A DNA stretch of 64,000 nt from the NCBI RefSeq assembly GCF_024346315.1, contig NZ_JAGQCS010000008.1:1-64000 (forward strand). The letters run 5' to 3'. Of this stretch, positions 1 to 8,835 are shown piece after piece. Numbering within the stretch: the first letter of the stretch is position 1; the number at the start of each line of letters is the position of its first letter. Under the pieces are notes generated by a model that saw only the letters and a list, made by a program, of their open reading frames with translations, did not search any database and was not told where the DNA came from. Origin of the DNA: Cyanobium sp. ATX 6F1 (GTDB lineage: Bacteria > Cyanobacteriota > Cyanobacteriia > PCC-6307 > Cyanobiaceae). A program made the translations under genes and the position numbers.

Positions 1-396
1 GGACCTCACACCTTTGCTGCTATTCGGCCACATCTTGCTCCTCCCCTTAGCGCTCAACCCAAACGGATCAGCGCCTTCAGTTCAAAGCAGACATGACGCA
101 GCAAAAGCGTCAGTTCCTAAACTTTTTTGGTTGTCCAGGTGCTCCGTTCGCCCCTCTCAGGGCTTCCGGTTCGGCGGTCTCTCAACCGCCTTTTCAACCT
201 ACAACATCGATCGGCTCTCGCCATCCGCTGCTTTCGGCTCCGCGCTCCGCCTCTCGGTGGTGCGCAGTCCAAAACTGTATCACAGGAGTCAGCTAGCCAC
301 CATCAAGCCCATAGAAGTCTTGAACAAAGCCCCCAAGTCGCCGCCCACACCCCTTGCCATGCCTAGGTTTTGGAGACAGGGCATTCGCCCGGGGGG
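1..396. other. Left-edge stretch without a supported gene
   Basis: The open frames here have no recognisable protein signature and overlap one another in several frames, as expected of chance ORFs. No tRNA or rRNA was recognised. It probably holds the promoter and leader of the invertase gene that follows. Confidence 0.4.
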
Positions 397-1851
397 ATGT
401 GCGTGGCCAGGAGTTTCAGCCAAGAACAGCTGCGCGTTCGGCCCAGCTCGAAGGAAGAGGCGGTGGTGCAACGGGCCCGGGAGCACTTCGAGCGCACGCT
501 GATTCGGGTACGCGGCGAGCTGGCCGGATCAGTGGCGGCCCTGGAGCATCCCCGCAACCACCAGGAACTCAACTACGGCGAGATCTTTCTGCGGGACAAC
601 GTGCCCGTGATGATCTACCTGTTGACGCAGGGGCGCTTTGAAATCGTGCGCAACTTTCTGGACCTCTGCCTCGATCTCCAGAGCAGCGCGTACCAGACAC
701 GGGGGGTGTTCCCCACCAGCTTCATTGAGCAGAACGGCGAGCTGATCGCGGACTATGGCCAGCGATCGATCGGGCGGATCACCTCGGTGGATGCCAGCCT
801 CTGGTGGCCGGTGCTTTGCTGGCTCTACGTGCGCCGCAGCAAGGACTGGGAGTTCGGGGCGAGCCAGAAGGTGCAGAGGGGGGTTCAGCTTTTGCTGGAT
901 CTTGTTCTGCATCCCAGCTTCGAGGGGACGCCGGTGCTGTTCGTACCAGACTGCGCCTTCATGATTGATCGTCCGATGGACGTGTGGGGAGCCCCCCTGG
1001 AGGTGGAGGTGCTCCTGTTTGGATGCCTACGCAGTTGTTGCCGTCTCATGGAACTCTGCCAGCAGGGCAGCAAGAGCCGGCTGCTCGAGCAAAGGTTGAC
1101 GCTGACACGCCAATGGCAGCAGGACCTGCGCATCTACCTGCTCAAGCACTACTGGGTCACCAGCAAGACCATGCAGGTGCTCAGGCGCCGGCCCACCGAG
1201 CAGTACGGAGACCACCAGCACGAGAACGAATTCAACGTCCAGCCCCAGGTGATCCCTGACTGGCTTCAGGACTGGCTGGAGAACAGGGGCGGCTACCTGA
1301 TCGGCAACATGCGTACGGGTCGGCCGGATTTCCGCTTCTACAGCCTCGGCAACAGCCTGGGCTGCCTGTTCGGCGTGCTGGCGCCCCCCCAGCAGCGGGC
1401 CCTGTTCCGGCTGGTGCTGCACAACCGCCATCACCTCATGGCCCAGATGCCCATGCGCATCTGCCACCCACCGATGGAGAACGGTGAATGGGCCAACAAG
1501 ACTGGTGCCGATCCCAAAAACTGGCCCTGGAGTTACCACAATGGCGGCCACTGGCCGAGCCTGCTCTGGTACATGGGCAGCGCGATCCTGCTGCACGAAC
1601 GGCAACACCCCCAGGCCGACGTCCTGCTGATGGGTCAGATGAAAGCCATGCTCGAGGAGTGCTACTGGTCGCACCTCAACCAGCTGCCACGTCAACAGTG
1701 GGCGGAGTACTTCGACGGCCCCACAGGCACCTGGGTGGGGGCACAATCGCGCACCTACCAGACCTGGACCATTGTGGGCTTCCTGCTGCTGCACCACCTG
1801 CTGCGGATCCGTCCCGAAGACGTCACTCTGATCAACCTTGAAGAGCTCTGA
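397..1851 (+). CDS. Alkaline/neutral invertase, glycoside hydrolase family 100
   Basis: Predicted cytoplasmic enzyme that hydrolyses sucrose to glucose and fructose, linking compatible-solute sucrose to central metabolism. The protein (about 484 residues) has the length and Trp/His-rich character of the cyanobacterial GH100 family. Visible blocks include LNYGEIFLRDNVPV near the N terminus, a DASLWWPVLCW block, HENEFNVQPQVIPDW in the middle and PKNWPWSYHNGGHWPSLLW near residue 380. I chose the ATG at 397, which directly follows a G-rich stretch; an in-frame TTG at 370 would add nine residues. The gene is monocistronic and convergent with petD. Family assignment is confident; the substrate is inferred from the family. 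Confidence 0.85.
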   Translation: MCVARSFSQEQLRVRPSSKEEAVVQRAREHFERTLIRVRGELAGSVAALEHPRNHQELNYGEIFLRDNVPVMIYLLTQGRFEIVRNFLDLCLDLQSSAYQTRGVFPTSFIEQNGELIADYGQRSIGRITSVDASLWWPVLCWLYVRRSKDWEFGASQKVQRGVQLLLDLVLHPSFEGTPVLFVPDCAFMIDRPMDVWGAPLEVEVLLFGCLRSCCRLMELCQQGSKSRLLEQRLTLTRQWQQDLRIYLLKHYWVTSKTMQVLRRRPTEQYGDHQHENEFNVQPQVIPDWLQDWLENRGGYLIGNMRTGRPDFRFYSLGNSLGCLFGVLAPPQQRALFRLVLHNRHHLMAQMPMRICHPPMENGEWANKTGADPKNWPWSYHNGGHWPSLLWYMGSAILLHERQHPQADVLLMGQMKAMLEECYWSHLNQLPRQQWAEYFDGPTGTWVGAQSRTYQTWTIVGFLLLHHLLRIRPEDVTLINLEEL

Positions 1852-1895
1852 ACGGCAGCGAAGGAGACGATCCCGGGGAGCGCCCGCCGGGAACG

Positions 1896-1924
1896 AAAAA
1901 AGCCGCTACCCATGGCAGCGGCTT
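1896..1924 (-). terminator. Rho-independent terminator downstream of petBD
   Basis: Read on the minus strand there is an AGCCGCT stem, a short loop centred on CCATGG, the complementary AGCGGCT arm and a run of six T. It lies about 40 bases after the petD stop and, with the opposite reading, may also serve the convergent invertase gene. Confidence 0.75.
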
Positions 1925-1962
1925 GAGAGGTCAACTGGACGTGGCTGCTCCGCTGACGGAGA

Positions 1963-2445
1963 TCAGAACAGCCCGAGGGTGAGTGACTTATCGATCGGAA
2001 GGGCGGCGCCAATGCCTAGGTAAATGGTGAACACCGTGCCAAACAGGAAGGCCGCCATGGCCACCGGGCGGCGGAACGGATTGGAGAACTTGTTAAAGCT
2101 CTCGATGAAGGGGATCAGCATCAAACCCAGGGGGATCATGGTCTGCAGGGCGATGCCCAGCAGCTTGTTGGGCACCACGCGCAGGATCTGGAACACCGGG
2201 TAGAGGTACCACTCGGGCAGAATTTCCAGGGGAGTGGCGAAGGGGTTGGCCTTGTCGCCAAGCATGGCTGGATCAAGTACCGAAAGGCCCACCACACAGG
2301 CGATGGTTCCCAGGATCACCACCGGGAAGATGTAGAGGAGATCGTTTGGCCAGGCGGGTTCACCGTAATAGTTGTGTCCCATGCCCTTGGCCAGCTTGGC
2401 CCGCAGCTTGGGGTCAGAGAGATCCGGCTTCTTGAGGATGTGCAT
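1963..2445 (-). CDS. petD: Cytochrome b6f complex subunit IV
   Basis: Thylakoid membrane subunit of cytochrome b6f that, with cytochrome b6, forms the quinol-oxidising site. The 160-residue product has the standard length and begins [12 protein letters not shown], typical of PetD. The PEWY motif ([17 protein letters not shown]) that lines the Qo site is intact, and three hydrophobic helices are visible. It lies 73 bases downstream of petB on the same strand, so the two should be cotranscribed, and it is followed by a strong terminator. Assignment is essentially certain. Confidence 0.97.
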   Translation of the reverse strand: MHILKKPDLSDPKLRAKLAKGMGHNYYGEPAWPNDLLYIFPVVILGTIACVVGLSVLDPAMLGDKANPFATPLEILPEWYLYPVFQILRVVPNKLLGIALQTMIPLGLMLIPFIESFNKFSNPFRRPVAMAAFLFGTVFTIYLGIGAALPIDKSLTLGLF

Positions 2446-2518
2446 GGGATGGACTGGTGATGGGGAACGGTGGCTGAAGCGATGAAAAGAACTAAAACCT
2501 TGGACCTTGATGGTTGGC

Positions 2519-3193
2519 TCAGAGGGGTCCGGAAATGCCCTGCTTCCTGATCATCAGGAAGTGCAGGAGCATGAACACCGCCAGAAGCCAAGGCATCACG
2601 AAGGTGTGCAGGCTGTAGAAGCGGGTCAGGGTGGATTGGCCGACGCTTTCACCACCCCGCAGCAGTTCGACCATGAAGTCACCCACCACAGGCAGGGCCG
2701 CGGGAACACCTGAAACGATGCTGACCGCCCAATAGCCCACCTGATCCCAGGGCAGGGAATAACCGGTGACGCCAAAGGAGACGGTGATCACGGCCATGAT
2801 CACGCCCGTCACCCAGGTGAGTTCGCGAGGGCGCTTGAATCCACCGGTGAGGTACACGCGGAAGACGTGCAGGATGAGCATCAGCACCATCATGCTGGCG
2901 CTCCAGCGATGCACCGAACGGATCAGCCAGCCGAAGCTGACGTCCGTCATGAGGTATTGGACGGAGCTGTAGGCCTCAGCCACGGTGGGCCGGTAATAGA
3001 AGGTCATCGCAAATCCAGTGGCGAACTGGATCAGGAAGCAGACCAGGGTGATGCCGCCCAGGCAATAAAAGATATTGACGTGAGGGGGGACGTACTTGGA
3101 GGAAATATCGTCTGCGATCTCCTGGATCTCCAGACGCTCCTCGAACCAGTCGTAGATCGGCGAGGACTTTGCGGCAGGTGAGGAATTCGCCAT
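2519..3193 (-). CDS. petB: Cytochrome b6
   Basis: Core haem-binding subunit of the thylakoid cytochrome b6f complex. The product is 224 residues, a few longer than the usual 215-218 because of an extra N-terminal [10 protein letters not shown] segment; an internal start is possible, but no internal ATG gives the standard length. Visible landmarks are the Cys in FYCLGG that links haem ci, histidines of the four-helix bundle (RSVHRW, LHVFR, and the later LHTFVMPW and LLHFL), and the [10 protein letters not shown] segment. First gene of the petBD unit; its start overlaps nothing essential, and the gene is divergent from ctpA with only about 50 bases between the chosen starts. Confidence 0.97.
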   Translation of the reverse strand: MANSSPAAKSSPIYDWFEERLEIQEIADDISSKYVPPHVNIFYCLGGITLVCFLIQFATGFAMTFYYRPTVAEAYSSVQYLMTDVSFGWLIRSVHRWSASMMVLMLILHVFRVYLTGGFKRPRELTWVTGVIMAVITVSFGVTGYSLPWDQVGYWAVSIVSGVPAALPVVGDFMVELLRGGESVGQSTLTRFYSLHTFVMPWLLAVFMLLHFLMIRKQGISGPL

Positions 3194-3243
3194 GCAGCGG
3201 GGGGCTGGTGTTGCGAGAGTCTACCGATCCACCTGGAGCGCCC

Positions 3244-4533
3244 GTGAACGCCAAGCGCCCCCGCCACCGGGAAACTCAACCGATTGCAACAGGGGCCTTT
3301 TCCGCGCACAAGGGGCTGCTGGCCCTGCTCGTGAGCACGGCACTCGTCCTGAGCCCACTGCTGCTGCGGGCCGGGCCGGCCCTGGCCCTCAGCGATGTCC
3401 AGGAGCTGGTAGTGGCCAGCTGGAGCCTGGTGAACCAGAGCTTCGTCGATCCAAGCCGCTTCGATCAGGTCAGATGGCGGCGACTCCGCCAGAAGGCGCT
3501 CGAGCGGCCGATCCTCAGCAGCGAGGACGCCTACGCCGCGATCGAGTCGATGCTCGAACCCTTGGGAGATCCCTACACCCGGCTGCTGCGGCCCGCCGAC
3601 TTCGCCACCCTGCGCTCGAACACCGAAGGCACCGTGACCGGCGTCGGGCTTCAATTGGCCCTCGCTGACGAGGAAGGCTCCATCGTCGTGGTGGCGCCAC
3701 TGGAGGGATCTCCAGCCCAACGGGCGGGTATCTCAAGCGGCAGCCAGGTGTTGGCCATCGAGGGTCAGGCCGCGAGCGACCTGGGGCTGGAGGCCACAGC
3801 CGCCGCCCTTCGGGGTCCAGAGGGCAGTGAGGTGCACCTGAGCCTGGTCAGCCCGGAAGGCCTCCTGCGCGATGTGACCCTCGAGCGCCAGCGGGTGGAC
3901 CTGCAGCCGGTGCGTTCTCGCCTGCTGGAGGAAGGCGCGCACCGGCTGGGCTACCTGCGCCTGAGTCAGTTCAGCGAAACGGTGCCCGGCTCGTTCCAGG
4001 CAGCGATCGAGGCCCTGGAGGCCGCGGGGATGGAGGGGCTGATCCTCGATCTGCGCAACAACTCCGGGGGACTGGTGTCTGCCGGGCTGGCCGTGGCCAA
4101 TGGCCTGCTGGACAACCAGCCGATCGTGGAGACGATGGACCGGGACGGCCTGGGGATGCCCCAGCAGGCGGGTCCAGGCCAGCTTTTCGGGGGACCGATG
4201 CTCACCCTGGTGAACGGGGGCACCGCCAGCGCCAGCGAGATCCTGGCCGGCGCCCTCCAGGACGACGGCCGCTCAGAGCTGCTGGGGAGCCGCACCTTCG
4301 GCAAAGGCCTGATCCAAACCCTGATTCCCCTGGGGGACGGCAGCGGCCTGGCGGTGACGGTGGCCCGCTACCAGACCCCGAGCGGACGGGACATCCAGAA
4401 TCTGGGTATCGAACCGGACCGGCCCCTGGCCAAACCTGAACCGCTCAACCCCGGAGCTCCCGGGGACACCTGGCTGGAGGAGGCCGAACGCCTGCTGATT
4501 CAGCGACTCGGCAGCGCCGCCGGGCAGCCATGA
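3244..4533 (+). CDS. ctpA: Carboxyl-terminal processing protease (S41 family)
   Basis: Serine protease of the tail-specific family; the cyanobacterial CtpA trims the C terminus of the D1 protein of photosystem II in the lumen. From the GTG at 3244 the protein starts with a basic stretch and a hydrophobic segment (LLALLVSTALVLSPLLL) ending in ALA, consistent with export. A PDZ domain follows (GVGLQL, GISSGSQVLAIEGQ), then the S41 catalytic part with LDLRNNSGG, the serine in GGTASASEILAGAL and the lysine in RTFGKGLIQ. Starts further upstream would overlap petB on the other strand. The stop overlaps the next gene by four bases (ATGA). Whether this paralogue is the D1 protease or CtpB/C-like cannot be settled from one sequence. 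Confidence 0.88.
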   Translation: MNAKRPRHRETQPIATGAFSAHKGLLALLVSTALVLSPLLLRAGPALALSDVQELVVASWSLVNQSFVDPSRFDQVRWRRLRQKALERPILSSEDAYAAIESMLEPLGDPYTRLLRPADFATLRSNTEGTVTGVGLQLALADEEGSIVVVAPLEGSPAQRAGISSGSQVLAIEGQAASDLGLEATAAALRGPEGSEVHLSLVSPEGLLRDVTLERQRVDLQPVRSRLLEEGAHRLGYLRLSQFSETVPGSFQAAIEALEAAGMEGLILDLRNNSGGLVSAGLAVANGLLDNQPIVETMDRDGLGMPQQAGPGQLFGGPMLTLVNGGTASASEILAGALQDDGRSELLGSRTFGKGLIQTLIPLGDGSGLAVTVARYQTPSGRDIQNLGIEPDRPLAKPEPLNPGAPGDTWLEEAERLLIQRLGSAAGQP

Positions 4534-5798
4534 CACGCCGGACCTACCACGACCCCCTGCATGGGGCCATCTGCCTGGATGGGGAACGTCCTGCCGAGGC
4601 CCTCGCCATCCGGCTGATCGACACCGCCCCTTTCCAGCGGCTGCGCCGCATCCGTCAGCTGGGGCCGGCCTTCCTCACCTTCCACGGCGCCGAATCCAGC
4701 CGCTTCACCCATTCCCTGGGGGTGCTGCACCTGGCGCGATTGGCCCTGGCCAATCTGAGCCGCTTGGACCCCAGCCTCGAGCAGCACGCTGGGGTGCTGC
4801 TGGCGGCGGCCCTGCTCCACGACGTGGGCCATGGGCCCCTGAGCCATTCCGGCGAGGAAATGTTCGGAATGCACCACGAGGAATGGTCAGGAAGCCTGAT
4901 CCGCAGCCATCCCTCCCTCAGGGATCCCCTCGACGCTTTCGCCCCCGGCAGTGCCGACGCCGTGGCCGACCTGCTCGAGCACGGCCACTACTCCCACCCG
5001 GCGATCAAGGCGCTGGTGAGCAGCCAGCTGGACTGCGACCGCCTCGATTACCTGCTCAGGGACAGCTACAGCACGGGCACCAGCTACGGCCGGCTGGATC
5101 TCGAGCGAATCCTGGCCGCCCTCACCATTTCCCCCGACGGCGCGCTGGCCCTGCACCCCAAAGGGTTGATGGCCGTGGAGCACTACCTGCTGGTGCGCAA
5201 CCTGATGTACCGCAGCGTCTACAACCACCGCTTGAACGTGGTCTGCAACTGGCTGCTGGATCTGGCCATCAGCCTGGCGCGCCGGCTGGGACCGAAGGCC
5301 GTGGAGGCCGATCAGGTGATGGCCCGCTGGCTCTGGAGCCCTGAGGATCTGGACCTGGGCACCTTCCTGGCCAACGACGACGTCCGCACCGGCTACCACC
5401 TGATGCGCTGGCGTGAGGAGGGACCTCCGGAGCTGGCGCAGGTGTGCCGCCGCCTGCTGGATCGGGAGCTGCTCAAGGCCACTGACGTCAGCCGGTTGAG
5501 CAGCTCAGAGCGGCTGGAAATGCTGGCCCTGGCAGGACATTTGAGCTCCGTGGATGGCCAGGACCCCGAACTCTGCTGCGGGCTGCAGCAACGGCAAACC
5601 CGCGGCTACGACCCCTATAAAGGGGGCCTTCGGCTCTGGAACGGCACCGATCTACAGGCGATCGAGCAGCTCTCCCCCCAGGTGGCAAGCCTCACCCTGC
5701 CGGTGGAGCTGGCCTGGCTGATCCATCCACCGGAGGTGAGTGGGCCCTTGCGGCGGGCGGTGGCGGAGCTGATCGGAGCCCGAGTGGGCGCTGCCTAA
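4530..5798 (+). CDS. HD-domain phosphohydrolase (dGTPase/SAMHD1-like)
   Basis: Metal-dependent phosphohydrolase of the HD superfamily, probably acting on nucleotides. The N-terminal part shows the conserved DPLHG motif, the first metal histidine in SSRFTHSLGV, and the HD pair in LLHDVGHGPLSH, followed later by DCDRLDYLLRDS. The 422-residue length fits the deoxynucleoside triphosphate triphosphohydrolase-like family. The start ATG overlaps the ctpA stop, so it is probably translationally coupled to it; minC follows 24 bases downstream. Substrate unknown. Confidence 0.82.
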   Translation: MTRRTYHDPLHGAICLDGERPAEALAIRLIDTAPFQRLRRIRQLGPAFLTFHGAESSRFTHSLGVLHLARLALANLSRLDPSLEQHAGVLLAAALLHDVGHGPLSHSGEEMFGMHHEEWSGSLIRSHPSLRDPLDAFAPGSADAVADLLEHGHYSHPAIKALVSSQLDCDRLDYLLRDSYSTGTSYGRLDLERILAALTISPDGALALHPKGLMAVEHYLLVRNLMYRSVYNHRLNVVCNWLLDLAISLARRLGPKAVEADQVMARWLWSPEDLDLGTFLANDDVRTGYHLMRWREEGPPELAQVCRRLLDRELLKATDVSRLSSSERLEMLALAGHLSSVDGQDPELCCGLQQRQTRGYDPYKGGLRLWNGTDLQAIEQLSPQVASLTLPVELAWLIHPPEVSGPLRRAVAELIGARVGAA

Positions 5799-5822
5799 TC
5801 TTTGGGCCCCCACGGAGCGGGC

Positions 5823-6503
5823 ATGAGCGCCGTCCTGATTCCCTCCGCCGGCCCGGATCTGCCCCACGTGCTCCGGCTCGGCGCAGCCGATGGTTCCAGC
5901 AGTGTCCTTGAGCAGGCGAGCTATGCCCTGGGGGTGGCGCCACCAGCGGGTCCCGTGCTGCTGCAGGCGGGGGAGTGGAGGCTGACCACGGCCACCCTTC
6001 GGGCCCTCGATCAGATCCTGGCCGAGTCGGCCTTGGAGCTGAGTGCGCTGCAGGCCCGCAACGGCGCCACCTTGGTGGCGGCGGCGGCCCTGGGGCTGCC
6101 CACCGAGCATCTCCCCATCGCCGAGGCAGCGCCGCAAGCCGAGCGTTCTGGACCCAGAAACGCCCTCACGGTGCACCGGGGCACCCTGCGCTCCGGCGAT
6201 CATCTGCAGGTGGCGGGATCGGTGCTGCTCCTGGGGGATGTCAACCCGGGAGCTCGGATCAGCGCCGGCGACAGCGTACTGGTGTGGGGTCGACTGCGGG
6301 GGGTGGCCCACGCAGGCTGCGGCGGCGACAACAGCGCCATAATCACGGCCCTGCAGCTGAGACCTCTTCAACTGCGAATCGCCAGGGCGGTCGCCCGGGG
6401 GCCCCAGGACAACCCTCCGGCAGGGTTCACCGAAACCGCCAGGCTGGTGGGCTCCAGCATCGAAATCGAGGCCGCTGATCCCCTCTGGCCCCTCAGCGAT
6501 TGA
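5823..6503 (+). CDS. minC: Septum site-determining protein MinC
   Basis: Cell-division inhibitor that antagonises FtsZ polymerisation away from midcell, working with MinD. The C-terminal beta-helix domain is clear: HRGTLRSGDHLQVAGSV, LLLGDVNPGA, ISAGDSVLVWGRLRGVAHAG and a terminal EAADPLWPLSD region. The N-terminal FtsZ-inhibiting domain (residues 1-110) is weakly conserved, as usual. I preferred the ATG at 5823 over the upstream TTG at 5802. In related genomes minC, minD and minE lie together, whereas here three opposite-strand genes separate minC from minD. The 3' end overlaps the convergent chromate-transporter gene by about 11 bases. Confidence 0.88.
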   Translation: MSAVLIPSAGPDLPHVLRLGAADGSSSVLEQASYALGVAPPAGPVLLQAGEWRLTTATLRALDQILAESALELSALQARNGATLVAAAALGLPTEHLPIAEAAPQAERSGPRNALTVHRGTLRSGDHLQVAGSVLLLGDVNPGARISAGDSVLVWGRLRGVAHAGCGGDNSAIITALQLRPLQLRIARAVARGPQDNPPAGFTETARLVGSSIEIEAADPLWPLSD

Positions 6504-7110
6504 TCAGCCCAAGCCCCCCCAGCGCCCCCGCAAAGGCCATGAACCAAAGCGGTGAGATCCGGGTGCGCAGCATCAGCACACAGACCAGCAGCGAGACAAT
6601 CACCCCAGGAGTGTTGGTGTCGGCGGTCTGCAGGATCTTCAGCCCGACGGCGAACAGGATCCCCAGGGTGATCGGCCCAAGGCCTCGCTCAAAGGCCACC
6701 CGCCAGGGGGAGTTCTTGAGCTTGTTCCAGCTCAGGCAGGCCACCACCATGAGCAAGGTGGAAGGCAGCAGGATCGCCAGTTCGGCGCCGTAGCCACTCA
6801 GCAACGACCACCAGGCACCCTCCCGCCAGGCCGCCCCCATCCCCAACAAGCCCACGATCATCGAGCTCGGGCCCGGGGCCGCCTCCGCCAGGGCGTAGAG
6901 GTCGGCGAACTGGGAGGAACTCAGCCAGCAGTACTGCTCGACGCTCAGGTGGTGGTATTCGCTCAACAGGGTGTTACCACCCCCGAGCGAAAACAGCGAT
7001 AAGGAAAGAAAGGTCCAGAGCACCTGGAGCAGGTTGCCCAGATCGCTGAGCGAGACCGGCGTGCAGGCCGCCAAAGGGAGGGGGAGGGGGAGGGGGAGGG
7101 GGAGGGACAC
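6493..7110 (-). CDS. chrA: Chromate transporter family protein, second half-size subunit
   Basis: Integral membrane protein of the CHR family; half-size pairs of this family form one functional chromate (or related anion) exporter. The 205-residue product contains the family features FSLGGGNTLLSE and YALAEAAPGPSSMIVGLLG, and about six hydrophobic segments. It starts at a GTG five bases after the stop of the first half, so both are in one unit. The first codons run through a GGGGGA hexanucleotide tract that encodes repeated Leu-Pro, so the true start may be a little downstream. It lies inside the min locus on the opposite strand, which suggests insertion. Actual substrate unproven. Confidence 0.82.
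   Translation of the reverse strand: MSLPLPLPLPLPLAACTPVSLSDLGNLLQVLWTFLSLSLFSLGGGNTLLSEYHHLSVEQYCWLSSSQFADLYALAEAAPGPSSMIVGLLGMGAAWREGAWWSLLSGYGAELAILLPSTLLMVVACLSWNKLKNSPWRVAFERGLGPITLGILFAVGLKILQTADTNTPGVIVSLLVCVLMLRTRISPLWFMAFAGALGGLGLINR
7077..7107. repeat. GGGGGA hexanucleotide tract
   Basis: About five tandem copies of GGGGGA on the plus strand, read as Leu-Pro dipeptides at the very start of the downstream chromate-transporter subunit. Copy changes would be in frame and alter only the number of Leu-Pro units, though the tract also lies at the translation start. Confidence 0.85.
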
Positions 7111-7115
7111 GCGGC

Positions 7116-7712
7116 TCAGGCGGGGCGGTCAGGGATGGCGTTGCTGTTGCGGGGCCAGTACCAGGCCATGGCCAGCGGACCGGCCACCAACACCAATGGG
7201 ATGAGCTGCACGTGGAACACCACCATCGCCACGAAGGTGACCGCGGCCAGCACCAGGGCCATCGGATCGCGCCAGTACTGGTCGAGGATCTTGAAGCCCA
7301 TCGAAAGGGCCATGCCGGCCGCCGCCGCCACCACGCCGGCCAGCACCCGGTCCACGGAGGGCAGCTCGTGGAAATGGAAATAGAGCAGACCCACCAGCAT
7401 CAGGGCCGTGAACGGCAGCAGCAGCATCCCGGCCAGGGCGACGGCGGCCCCCACCAGTCCGCGGAAACTGGCGCCGATGTAGACGGCCATGTTGATCTGG
7501 TTGGGCCCCGGAAACAGCCGCGCCACCGTGAGGCCGGTGAGGAAGCTCTCGTTGGTCATCCAGCGGCGCTGCTCCACCACGATGCGCTGGCTCCAGGCCG
7601 AGAGCCCGCCGCCGAACGAGGAGAGCGACACCTGCAACATGCCGATGAACAGGGCCCGCAGACCCGGTGGCGGCGCCAGGTCCTGGGGGCCGGTGGGAGC
7701 CGGATGGGCCAT
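7116..7712 (-). CDS. chrA: Chromate transporter family protein, first half-size subunit
   Basis: First half of a two-gene CHR-family transporter. The 198 residues include the signature FGGGLSAWSQRIVVEQ, the conserved FPGPNQINMAVYIG motif after a WMTNESF segment, and several membrane helices, a topology matching a single CHR domain. The ATG at 7712 follows the stop of the phospholipase D-like gene by three bases, and its own stop is five bases from the second half, giving a compact three-gene unit on the minus strand between minC and minD. Sulfate or chromate export is inferred from the family. Confidence 0.85.
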   Translation of the reverse strand: MAHPAPTGPQDLAPPPGLRALFIGMLQVSLSSFGGGLSAWSQRIVVEQRRWMTNESFLTGLTVARLFPGPNQINMAVYIGASFRGLVGAAVALAGMLLLPFTALMLVGLLYFHFHELPSVDRVLAGVVAAAAGMALSMGFKILDQYWRDPMALVLAAVTFVAMVVFHVQLIPLVLVAGPLAMAWYWPRNSNAIPDRPA

Positions 7713-7715
7713 GGC

Positions 7716-8750
7716 TCAGTCGTGGACGAAATGGGGATCCGGAGGCAGTTCGCCTTCTTCGTGGAGGGTGGGATCGAGGGGATCAGGGGCGTGGTACTTC
7801 TCCGCCTCGGCCCAGTCGGCCTGGAACGTTTCCTTGAGCCGACCCACCACTGCGGGGGCATCGGATTCGATCCCCAATTCCCGGCGCAGGTCGAAGGCGC
7901 TGCGGTCGATGTTCATCGATCCGGTCTGGGAGGCGATGCCATCAACAACGATGAGCTTGGCGTGGAGCTTGAGGTGCTTCTGGCGGCGCACCTTCACGCC
8001 GTAGCGCTCCATGATCCGCAAGGAGGCGAAGGTGTCGTAGATGTCCCAGTCGCTGATGCCGTGCTTGCCGCCGCAGAGCACCCGCACCTTCACCCCCCGC
8101 TCCCGGGCCGTGATGATCCGATCAAGGATCACCGCATCGACGAACTTGGGGTGCTGAATCCAGAGGGATTCCGTGGCTGCATCGACGATGCGGGCCATCT
8201 GGCCGCGACTGTGGAAACTGCTCCAGACCAGGCCCACCCCCAGGTCGGGCTGAAAGAACTGGCGGTGCCAATCGGCCTCGAAACCGGCGATCACCTGGGC
8301 GACCACGGGGGCGGAGTAGGTGACCACCCCGTAGTCGCGGGTCTCGGTGAAGTATTTATCGGCCAGGTTGAAGGTGGCGATCAGGGCGAACTGCTGGTCC
8401 ACCACCAAGGACTTTTCGTGGGTGACCGGAAACGCCTCGCTGGTCCAGATCGCCTCGATTCCCCAGCTGTTGAGACGAGCATGGGCCTCATCGTTCCAGC
8501 GATCGCCGCCGGAGGTGTGGGGGTTGAGCATCACCCGCACCGTGACCCCGCGCTGATGGGCCCGGAGCAGGGCCTGCTCAATGGCCTCGGACTCGACCTT
8601 GAACTGCTTGAGCAGAAGCTGTTCCCGGGCCTGATCGATCAGGGCAACGACGGAATCCACGCCGTCGTCGGGCATGACCAGGAGGGTCTGCTGATGGGGT
8701 GTGGACTCAGGCATCACCAAGGGGGGCAGGCTCGACCTTTCTACCGGCAT
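7716..8750 (-). CDS. Phospholipase D-like phosphatidyltransferase family protein
   Basis: Protein with two HKD motifs, typical of cardiolipin synthase and related phosphatidyl transferases or nucleases. The first is HEKSLVVDQQFALIATFN near the middle and the second HAKLIVVDG followed by QTGSMNIDRSAF in the C-terminal part, so the paired active site is complete. There is no clear membrane segment, unlike classical cardiolipin synthases. ATG codons at 8750 and 8714 are both possible. The gene heads the minus-strand unit with the two chromate-transporter halves and is divergent from minD by 85 bases. The substrate (phospholipid or nucleic acid) is not determinable here. Confidence 0.8.
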   Translation of the reverse strand: MPVERSSLPPLVMPESTPHQQTLLVMPDDGVDSVVALIDQAREQLLLKQFKVESEAIEQALLRAHQRGVTVRVMLNPHTSGGDRWNDEAHARLNSWGIEAIWTSEAFPVTHEKSLVVDQQFALIATFNLADKYFTETRDYGVVTYSAPVVAQVIAGFEADWHRQFFQPDLGVGLVWSSFHSRGQMARIVDAATESLWIQHPKFVDAVILDRIITARERGVKVRVLCGGKHGISDWDIYDTFASLRIMERYGVKVRRQKHLKLHAKLIVVDGIASQTGSMNIDRSAFDLRRELGIESDAPAVVGRLKETFQADWAEAEKYHAPDPLDPTLHEEGELPPDPHFVHD

Positions 8751-8835
8751 CGGCTGCGGCGGGTCGATGGTCCACTGAGATTGCCCCTTCCCAGCGTGTG
8801 GGCCTTAACCTGCACCCACTTCGCTTCCCGTCGCC

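Noticed and set aside
14-502. 162-codon plus-strand frame at the left edge
   Set aside because: No domain, overlaps the invertase start in another frame and composition is not protein-like.
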